DNA of 44,550 nt from Archaeoglobus sp. JdFR-27 (GTDB lineage: Archaea; Halobacteriota; Archaeoglobi; Archaeoglobales; Archaeoglobaceae), in assembly GCA_002011235.1 (NCBI GenBank), contig MTMO01000011.1, positions 1 through 44,550 of the forward strand, given 5' to 3'. The position numbers and the translations under genes were made by a program. Below, piece after piece: positions 24,106 through 30,932 of the stretch. The notes below the pieces were generated by a model that saw only the letters and a program-made list of their open reading frames with translations, had not been told where the DNA came from and did no database searches. Each line of letters begins with the position of its first letter. Within the stretch, counting starts at the first letter, position 1.

Positions 24106-25389
24106 TCACAGAACTTCTGTAAGTGATACCTCTGGATAATCACCATTTGCTCTAATACTCATAGCCCTTATGTTCGTCCATGGATTTACTCCATAAATGC
24201 AGGGAACACCATATATGACCTTGGTTCTCAAGTAGACAGATGCTGCAGGTTCCATTTCTTTACATATATCCTTGCCTTCTCCTGAAAACCCGAATGTAAA
24301 GCAACTTTCACATACCTCGGAGAGAACCTTGTCGAACTTTCCTCTCTCGAAAATCTCTTCCAAATAGAATATAGCCACGGGTATGGAGTCCTTTGAATCG
24401 CCAACCTTTGTCTTGAGAGCATCTATGTCATTGACGAGAATTATATAGTCCGGATTTCTGACGAAGGGCATAGCCTCCTTTATGAAGTCAGGTTGTTTGT
24501 ATTTCATAGAGATGAAAATTACCGGTCTGCCAGAGTTTGCAGAGTTTACTATCAAATTCTGCATCAGAATTTCAAACGGTAGATGATCCCCTTCAAACAG
24601 GTTAAAGCTCCCGTATCCTCCGATCAGCTCATCAAGTTGCTTTACTCCCGATGATATTCTGCTTCTCGATATGTCAGGGATTGGAGGCGGTGGAGATGGA
24701 TTGACTATCCTTGGCTTTTTATAGGGGGAGAAGGCTCTGAAAATTCCATTCAAAAGCGTGAAAAGATATGTGGACTGAGATATCGGATATCCTCTAAGCT
24801 TCTGGATGTACATTTTTCTTATGCGTCTATTCTCAACATTTTCGTTTGTGGTGGAGATCACACCATCAACCAAATAGTCGAGGGGTTGCTGCTCGAGGTA
24901 CTCAACAATGAAAATTATCTTTATATTCGTTCTTCTTGCAAAGTCACATATATTGTGTTCGAGCTTTTGTCTTTCCTTTGGATCATAAAAACCGGTATAG
25001 GATGCTACAGCATCCCAAGAATCGATAACAACGATCGGATTCGGTATATTCTCTGTTCTCATATACACAGCTTTTAAAAACTCAGGGACATCCGTATACT
25101 TGAGCGGTTTTATTCCTATCGTTTTCGCCGGTCTTTCTGAGAGAGTCGCATCCACTATATTCTCCGGAGACAACCCTTCCTGTATCCACGGTACGTGGTG
25201 GTATAGGGTATCGGGATCGACCCTTGTAGAGAGATAGATTCCACTCCCTCTCATTTTCGTCAGAAGTGTTAGGGCGAATGCCGTTTTTCCTGATCCAGGG
25301 GGTCCCTTTACGAGCAGGGTCTTTCCTTGGTCATCGCTGAAGAATCTGGTTATCTCCTCTGGAACGGATTCTTGTATCATAGTAACCAT
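24106..25389 (-). CDS. KaiC-like ATPase with a degenerate second domain
   Basis: About 427 residues. Domain 1 is intact: Walker A GPPGSGKT at about 29-36, then strand and Walker B elements ending in PIVVIDSWDAVASY. Domain 2 begins with SSGVKQLDELIGGYGSF, but the Walker A position reads FEGDHLPFEIL with no GKT, so it should not bind ATP normally. The frame is open to 25539, but that would overlap the divergent gene; I take ATG at 25389, with ATG at 25380 as an alternative. A TATA-like TTATTTATTT at about 25405-25414 suggests a leaderless mRNA. It heads the receiver/pilus operon and diverges from the DUF5371-like and pilin genes. Confidence 0.8.
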   Translation of the reverse strand: MVTMIQESVPEEITRFFSDDQGKTLLVKGPPGSGKTAFALTLLTKMRGSGIYLSTRVDPDTLYHHVPWIQEGLSPENIVDATLSERPAKTIGIKPLKYTDVPEFLKAVYMRTENIPNPIVVIDSWDAVASYTGFYDPKERQKLEHNICDFARRTNIKIIFIVEYLEQQPLDYLVDGVISTTNENVENRRIRKMYIQKLRGYPISQSTYLFTLLNGIFRAFSPYKKPRIVNPSPPPPIPDISRSRISSGVKQLDELIGGYGSFNLFEGDHLPFEILMQNLIVNSANSGRPVIFISMKYKQPDFIKEAMPFVRNPDYIILVNDIDALKTKVGDSKDSIPVAIFYLEEIFERGKFDKVLSEVCESCFTFGFSGEGKDICKEMEPAASVYLRTKVIYGVPCIYGVNPWTNIRAMSIRANGDYPEVSLTEVL

Positions 25390-25502
25390 GAGGAGAATGT
25401 GAAATAAATAACTTTTCCTCATCACCATCATCAACACGTTATGCTCACCATAAGATTTATATACTATGAGGTTTCTAAATAATGCTACAAGGTGAGGTAA
25501 GG

Positions 25503-25724
25503 ATGGAAGAGAGAAACAAGGTCGTGTTCGCTCAGGCACCCGTGCTCGAGTGGAAGCTTGAGGAACTCAAGCGGCTATCCGGAAAGAAGACGACCAAGGA
25601 TGCACTGAATGAGGCCATTGACCACTACCTCACCTGTCCTTTCGTGGGGGTGAAAAAGAGGCTGGAGACAGAAGAACCGGAAAAACCACGAAAGGATGGA
25701 TGGTGGTGGTATCCTGAAAAGTAA
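25503..25724 (+). CDS. Small DUF5371-like protein, ribbon-helix-helix-like
   Basis: A 73-residue protein. The N-terminal part has a strand-helix-helix pattern (KVVFAQAPVLEWKLEELKRL, then GKKTTKDALNEAIDHYL) resembling DUF5371 and the ribbon-helix-helix fold; the C-terminal tail is charged and ends in three Trp and a Tyr. I chose the ATG at 25503, since GGTGAGG lies 5 nt upstream; an in-frame ATG at 25482 is also open. A TATA box TTTATATA at 25456-25463 predicts transcription starting near 25485. It is the first gene of the divergent unit and is followed by the pilin gene after 23 nt, so it could be a local regulator of pilus genes. DNA binding is an inference. Confidence 0.75.
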   Translation: MEERNKVVFAQAPVLEWKLEELKRLSGKKTTKDALNEAIDHYLTCPFVGVKKRLETEEPEKPRKDGWWWYPEK

Positions 25725-25747
25725 AAAAATTAAAAAGGGGGTGAAAT

Positions 25748-26164
25748 ATGAGGAAATGGAGAAAGGATGAGAAGGCTGTCAGTCCAGTGATTGCAACAAT
25801 ACTGATGGTTGCAATAACAATAGTGCTTGCAGCCGTGATTGCAAGTTTTGTCTATGGATACACCGGCTCGTTGGAGACGACAAAGGACGTTACCGCCACT
25901 GCAAGCTTTATTGCCAAGGGTGGAACCAAAACAATTATTGTGACCTATCATGGAGGACCTGATCAGGATGATGTATCTAGCCTAACAGTGTATGCCACTA
26001 CCGCAGGTGGAACTGCAATCACTAGTGGTACATCACTTAGTACAACCGTTGGCAGTTCAGTAACATTAACAAGTAATGTAGCTAATAAAGGACAGAACCA
26101 CGTCGTTGTTAAAGCGACATTCAATGATGGTACAGAACAGGTCATATTAGACACGTGGGTCTAA
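25748..26164 (+). CDS. Archaeal type IV pilin
   Basis: A 138-residue pilin with a classic class III signal peptide: basic leader MRKWRKDEK, then the AVSPVIATILMVAITIVLAA core, with cleavage expected just before AVSP. The mature part is a short Thr-rich beta domain ending in QVILDTWV. Archaeal pilins of this type assemble into adhesive fibres through the conserved hydrophobic helix. The Shine-Dalgarno GGGGGTGA lies 4 nt before the ATG. It is transcribed away from the minus-strand pilus operon, directly after the DUF5371-like gene. This is the likely major subunit of the machine encoded at 20-23.5 kb. Confidence 0.9.
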   Translation: MRKWRKDEKAVSPVIATILMVAITIVLAAVIASFVYGYTGSLETTKDVTATASFIAKGGTKTIIVTYHGGPDQDDVSSLTVYATTAGGTAITSGTSLSTTVGSSVTLTSNVANKGQNHVVVKATFNDGTEQVILDTWV

Positions 26165-26214
26165 AAATCTTAGAGCTTAGAGGTGTGAGGTAAAAATTAA
26201 TTTTATTTTTTATT

Positions 26215-28086
26215 TTAAATAAATACCCATGTAATGGGTGGACCTTTCTCCATAAAAAATCTGCTTCCAGTATTCCATGCAATATACCAGTGAACATTGT
26301 TCATCGCTGGAAGAATAAACCCTGCACAAGGTGCTTTTCCGTAAATGAATCCAATGTTGAAGATCCAGAAAAATGTTGAAAATAGGGAGAATCCAATTGC
26401 GTAGGCAAATATTCTTCTCGATTTTTCACTTTTACTTTTAATCATGTAAACAAACGAGGCAAGCAAAAATAAAATTGCAATCCAAGCTAAAATCTTGAAC
26501 AACGCATACAGATTGTTAAAGTCTCTATGTCCAAAAACAATGAATCCGTAAATTATTGAGGGTGTGAGTAAAATTGAACAGCTTATAAACACTTCAAAAA
26601 TTTCTTTTGTTTTTTCAAAGACCTCATATCTATTCAAAAACGAGATGGAGAAATATAGGAGCGGAACGTATATTGGAAGGAAGTATCTTGGATCCCACTG
26701 ACCGATCCACAAAGCGGTGGGATCTGCTTGCTTAGAATATATTATGAGGTGGGAGATCAGATATGTAACAAACAGAAAATTGAGGTAATTTTCTCTTTTA
26801 ATGATCTTTGAGAGGTTCTTGTACTTTACAAACATGATAAACCTGTAAATCATGAATGCTGAAAATATTAAAATGGGTGTGGCCTCGAAGATAGTCATCA
26901 GTGTGCCATTGTCGTTATGAACAAAAAGTGCAACGAAATTCTTTGGAATTGTCAGCCATGATCCAACCTGGTGTTTGAAAACATCAAAAATTTTGGTTGA
27001 GCTTTTTGCAATTAAAACAGTCTTTTCCTGAATTTGATGTGCAACTGGAGCAGATTCGTTAACCTTTCCAACCACAATCACATCCTCAGAAGCTACCATC
27101 GGTGGAAAGAAGATATTCTCAAACAGCAAATAGTTATTGACGAAATAGGGCGTTAGAGATATAACAATAACAACAGAAATTTTTATTAAATTCAGTATTT
27201 GAGCCTGAATACTTTTATTTCTACTGACATATAGGATTTCTGTAAGAATCAGAGAGATAAAAAGTGGTATCGATGCCTCAGGTCTCACCCAAAGTGCCAA
27301 ACCAAACATCGAAAAAGCGAGATACTTCCTCTTCTGGTCTGAATTCGCAACATAACCCGTAACATAGCTGTAAAAGAGATATATACCTAAAATTAAAAAT
27401 AAGAGTGAGAGAGTATGATCCTTACCCGTTAATGCCCAGATCGAAAATGGTGTGCCAAACAAGCATACAACTGCCGCGAAAATTCCAATTTTTTCATCAT
27501 AAATTTGCCTGAAGAGTTTGTAAACAACAGCTATGATGATCGAATTGGCTGTGATATTTAAGAGATTAATTGAGAGTATCTCACCCCAGCGAGCGAAATC
27601 TAACGGTTTGAAATGGTAAATGTTTATTAAAAAGAAAATGAGAATTGGAGTTACCAGCAAAAACCTTTCTTTTTTACTTCTGAAGCTCCGATGTATCAAG
27701 AAGATGAGCAATACAAACCATAAAACGTTCAAGAGAAGTCTTACATTGACAAGGTGATCTATCGCAGACAATACAAAATAAATCGGCAGGGCAAAGAATG
27801 GTAGTGCATGAGTGTATGCACCCACAGGTTTCCCATTTATTGTGCGTATCCCATGATCCCCACCATATTTGATTACGTCAACTGTTAAAGAGCCATTTTT
27901 TAGGTTCACAAGCTGATTTGCCGATATCCATTCATCGTTTAAAAGCAATCCAACCTGACAGAAAGTTAAGAGGAGTGAGAATGCTAAAAGAAAAAATACC
28001 AAGGATTTGTCCTTAGTCTCCTTAGTCTCCTTGGTCAACACCAGTTTTATGTGTCTAATCCACGATCCAGCATACATTTTAATCAT
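26215..28086 (-). CDS. Multi-pass membrane glycosyltransferase-like protein (GT-C type)
   Basis: A protein of about 623 residues with roughly a dozen hydrophobic segments. An acidic NDEWISANQ motif in the first extracytoplasmic loop is the typical position of the GT-C catalytic acid, and a long C-terminal extracytoplasmic tail follows. WIGQWDPRYFLPIYVPLLYF resembles conserved loops in GT39/PMT-like and archaeal dolichol-linked sugar transferases. It probably transfers a sugar from a lipid carrier outside the membrane. The frame is open to 28221, but the N-terminal 45 residues lack membrane character; I take the ATG at 28086 (ATG at 28077 is an alternative). The TATA CTTATATAAAAG at about 28131-28142 lies upstream. 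Confidence 0.75.
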   Translation of the reverse strand: MIKMYAGSWIRHIKLVLTKETKETKDKSLVFFLLAFSLLLTFCQVGLLLNDEWISANQLVNLKNGSLTVDVIKYGGDHGIRTINGKPVGAYTHALPFFALPIYFVLSAIDHLVNVRLLLNVLWFVLLIFLIHRSFRSKKERFLLVTPILIFFLINIYHFKPLDFARWGEILSINLLNITANSIIIAVVYKLFRQIYDEKIGIFAAVVCLFGTPFSIWALTGKDHTLSLLFLILGIYLFYSYVTGYVANSDQKRKYLAFSMFGLALWVRPEASIPLFISLILTEILYVSRNKSIQAQILNLIKISVVIVISLTPYFVNNYLLFENIFFPPMVASEDVIVVGKVNESAPVAHQIQEKTVLIAKSSTKIFDVFKHQVGSWLTIPKNFVALFVHNDNGTLMTIFEATPILIFSAFMIYRFIMFVKYKNLSKIIKRENYLNFLFVTYLISHLIIYSKQADPTALWIGQWDPRYFLPIYVPLLYFSISFLNRYEVFEKTKEIFEVFISCSILLTPSIIYGFIVFGHRDFNNLYALFKILAWIAILFLLASFVYMIKSKSEKSRRIFAYAIGFSLFSTFFWIFNIGFIYGKAPCAGFILPAMNNVHWYIAWNTGSRFFMEKGPPITWVFI

Positions 28087-28221
28087 TTTTACTCTTAAAT
28101 TTTTATCTAAGTTCACAATTTTTGTGATTTTGCTTTTATATAAGTTTTTCTGAAAATATTCCAGATTTGCGTATTTAGTAGCTAATTTAGGACTCCAGGA
28201 AATTGTAGAATGTCTTACCAA

Positions 28222-28536
28222 GTTTTGTCATTTGGGCATTTGTCTTCTAATCGAATTTTCATAGCAATACCTAACGATCCAAACAAATAAAGATTCAAAA
28301 CAAATCTAATCAGTATCATTTAGTTTAATTTTTGAACCATATTAGAAACCCATCTTAGCTGGCAAGATCTGGCAAGATCAATAAAAAAGTATGTTAAGAT
28401 GTGCTCCTTAAGCCTTGGCTTTGAGTCTATTGGCAAAAAATTTAAAATTTCTAAGATTAATAAGACCAACCTTTCATGATTGCCTTTCAAGATTTTAGCA
28501 TTTTAGCCCATCTCTGGGATTAATCATCTCTAAAGA
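28222..28536. other. Gene-free AT-rich spacer
   Basis: No credible gene seen. It contains a short direct repeat GGCAAGATCT-GGCAAGATC at about 28361-28380. It separates the 3' end of the surface-protein gene from the promoter of the glycosyltransferase gene. Confidence 0.4.
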
Positions 28537-30888
28537 TTAACCTCTCTTCCTCTTAAGTGCAATGGCTGCCAATATTGCAATCACTACTACTGCAACTAGC
28601 ACGAAGATTGCTCCTGGGAATGGCCATAGTACTGGGGCTGGAGTGGGTGTTAGAGTTGGAGTTGGTGTAGGACTCACAGTCGGTGTTGGGGTTGGTGTAA
28701 CAGCTGGTGGTATCGGAGTAGGTGTTAAGGTAGGTGTAGGTGTAACTGTTGGAGGTTGCTTTACTTTCACTCCAATCGCAAACAAACTGAAGTTATATGT
28801 GTGTGCTTTGTAGTAGGCAAAGTTGGAATCGCTCTCTAAATACTGTGTCTCAAGCTCCTCCCATACCTTTGATTCGTTGTTCCATCTAAACATCGATATA
28901 TCGCCGAAACTATATCCTCTACTTTCGATCCAATTTTTCTCCACCCTGAACTTGATATAAGCTTCCTGCGGATAGACTTTCTCTCTCGTTCCAAATTTAA
29001 CTATAACAATTTCGTTGAGCTGATAGAGATCGACTGGGGGTGTTAGAACGCCCTCCGGTAGTTTTATGGCTTTCGAGAATCTCACATCTGCATAGACACT
29101 CTCGCTGAATTTTAAGCTGAATGATACCAGGTTTGTTAGTCTCGTGTAGTTTACCGGGATGGAAAGATCATACCACTCTGGCTTTGGCAGATATTTTGAG
29201 ATTGCAAAGGCATAATAAAATGGAGCCGTGAAAAGAGGCGGTCCACCTCCTCCACCACCAACAGGTATAGGAGTGAGTGTTGGAGTTGGTGTTGGAGTTG
29301 GTGTGGGAGCGGGAACAGAGACGCCCACGAAAGTGCTCAATCTATTTGTTATGATATAGAGATACCACAAACCTAGCTCTGCGTCGTATTTTCTACCATT
29401 CTCGTTGACGTGCGCTGGCGCGTAGGTTGTTGTTTGAGGTTCCCAGATTTTAGTTGTCTCATTAAATCGGGATATGTAGTCTGTGTCGTTCCCCTCAACA
29501 CCTTGTGGATAGTAAACCCTTATCTCCACCCATGTTATGTTCTCAGGAGATATATCTGTACTTACATAAATGTAATCGCTGATAGGTGTACCTTCCCAGC
29601 CTGAAATTGCTGTAAACGCTACACCATCCGGATTTAACCCCGTTTTTGCCACATTTATCGTTCCAGATTGCTTTGCAGTTATGTTGATGTATGAATTCAC
29701 TTTTGTAACATTGCTCTTTCCGGTTTCTACCGGTACATTCGGAACCACCTGAACATCTGAAACTTTTGCCTTCACCAGATCTTTTACAAGTATGGGCTCG
29801 TAAACCTCTTTGAACTCAATACCCTCTATTATCACCTTCCCCTCTGTTATCTTCGGTAACCCAGTTTCTGGATCTTCTAATACTTTTGCATTTTCAATAA
29901 CAACATTCTCAAGAGTGATGTTACCTATAATAACGGAGTTTTTGGCTACCACATTAACAACCGTTGCATCCTCTATAGTACTTCCCGTCACGTTTGATGT
30001 ACCCATAACTTTTGCCTTACCTTTTACAACGGAATTCACTACAACAGCATTGTCTTTAATCTGAGCGTAGTCCTTAACAACGGAATCCACAACCATTGCA
30101 TTATTTGCAACCAATGCATTATCAGTTACATTTGCTGTTCCTCCCACTATCGCATTGTCCATCACGACCGCATTACCAGTGACTACAGCATTATCTTTAA
30201 CCGTGGCATTTCCTGAGACGGTTGCATTACCCAGAACGGTTGCGTTACCTAGTATTTTGGCCGAAATTTTGATTACCTTTGATGTTGAATCTTTACCTCC
30301 AAGGTTATCTGTAACAATCAATATAACGGTGTAATTGCCTGGAGAAGAGTAAATATGGGTTGGATTCTGTAAGTTAGAGGTTGTACCATCACCAAATCTC
30401 CATTCCCACGCTACAATCGATCCATCCGAGTCAGGATCATAACTTTGGTCTGTAAAGGTTACGGTATCGCCAACTTTTGGAGATGATGGAGAGTAAGTAA
30501 AGTCGGCGATGGGAGGAGTATTATTGAGTGGAGAAAGATTGAGTTGCGTATATTTGCCTGATTCGAAAACGTGACTTCCAGCCCATGATCCATTAACATA
30601 AAATTGAACTACATCTCCACTTACACCCCCATCCTTTTGTGCAGTATCAGGATCGTCGGAGGGTACAAAGAAGAGAGGAGTGTGACCGTACATTCCGTTT
30701 ACAGTTGTTGTGGTTGCATAAACGACTCCACCTATTTTTGCTGTCACCACTGTGCCATCAGGAGCGGGAGTTTCACCTATGGTTACACTTCCAAAGAACT
30801 GATGAGGAGGTTGAGGAACCGCTAAGGCTACCTGAATCAGTAGAATAAGGAGCCCAACAACTATTGATGCCCTGATTTCTTGCCTCAT
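28537..30888 (-). CDS. Large surface protein: PKD domain, hexapeptide beta-helix, PGF-pre-PGF domain, C-terminal anchor
   Basis: A 783-residue secreted protein. Signal peptide at 1-24. A first beta domain is followed by a PKD domain at about 125-210 (WEWRFGDGTTSNLQNPTHIY). Residues about 212-336 are hexapeptide-like repeats (NATVLGNATVSGNATVKDNA), predicting a left-handed parallel beta-helix. A TP-rich linker with a Gly6 run leads to a PGF-pre-PGF-like domain (MFRWNNESKVWEELETQY, then the YNFSLFAIGVK end). A second long TP-rich stalk precedes a C-terminal PFPGAIFVLV helix and KRKRG, which resembles a PGF-CTERM sorting tail. Many Asn sequons. It is 44 nt downstream of another surface protein gene. 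Likely an anchored adhesin or envelope protein. Confidence 0.87.
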   Translation of the reverse strand: MRQEIRASIVVGLLILLIQVALAVPQPPHQFFGSVTIGETPAPDGTVVTAKIGGVVYATTTTVNGMYGHTPLFFVPSDDPDTAQKDGGVSGDVVQFYVNGSWAGSHVFESGKYTQLNLSPLNNTPPIADFTYSPSSPKVGDTVTFTDQSYDPDSDGSIVAWEWRFGDGTTSNLQNPTHIYSSPGNYTVILIVTDNLGGKDSTSKVIKISAKILGNATVLGNATVSGNATVKDNAVVTGNAVVMDNAIVGGTANVTDNALVANNAMVVDSVVKDYAQIKDNAVVVNSVVKGKAKVMGTSNVTGSTIEDATVVNVVAKNSVIIGNITLENVVIENAKVLEDPETGLPKITEGKVIIEGIEFKEVYEPILVKDLVKAKVSDVQVVPNVPVETGKSNVTKVNSYINITAKQSGTINVAKTGLNPDGVAFTAISGWEGTPISDYIYVSTDISPENITWVEIRVYYPQGVEGNDTDYISRFNETTKIWEPQTTTYAPAHVNENGRKYDAELGLWYLYIITNRLSTFVGVSVPAPTPTPTPTPTLTPIPVGGGGGGPPLFTAPFYYAFAISKYLPKPEWYDLSIPVNYTRLTNLVSFSLKFSESVYADVRFSKAIKLPEGVLTPPVDLYQLNEIVIVKFGTREKVYPQEAYIKFRVEKNWIESRGYSFGDISMFRWNNESKVWEELETQYLESDSNFAYYKAHTYNFSLFAIGVKVKQPPTVTPTPTLTPTPIPPAVTPTPTPTVSPTPTPTLTPTPAPVLWPFPGAIFVLVAVVVIAILAAIALKRKRG

Positions 30889-30932
30889 TTTTACACCTTT
30901 TCTAAAAATAAAATAAAAGTAAATCTATGGGG

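Noticed and set aside
24106-25539. Longer KaiC-like start at 25539
   Set aside because: It would run through the divergent promoter and into the start of the DUF5371-like gene; the conserved domain begins well after 25389.
28562-28813. Plus-strand Gly/Val-rich frame
   Set aside because: It is the antisense of the TP-rich stalk of the surface protein and has no start signals.
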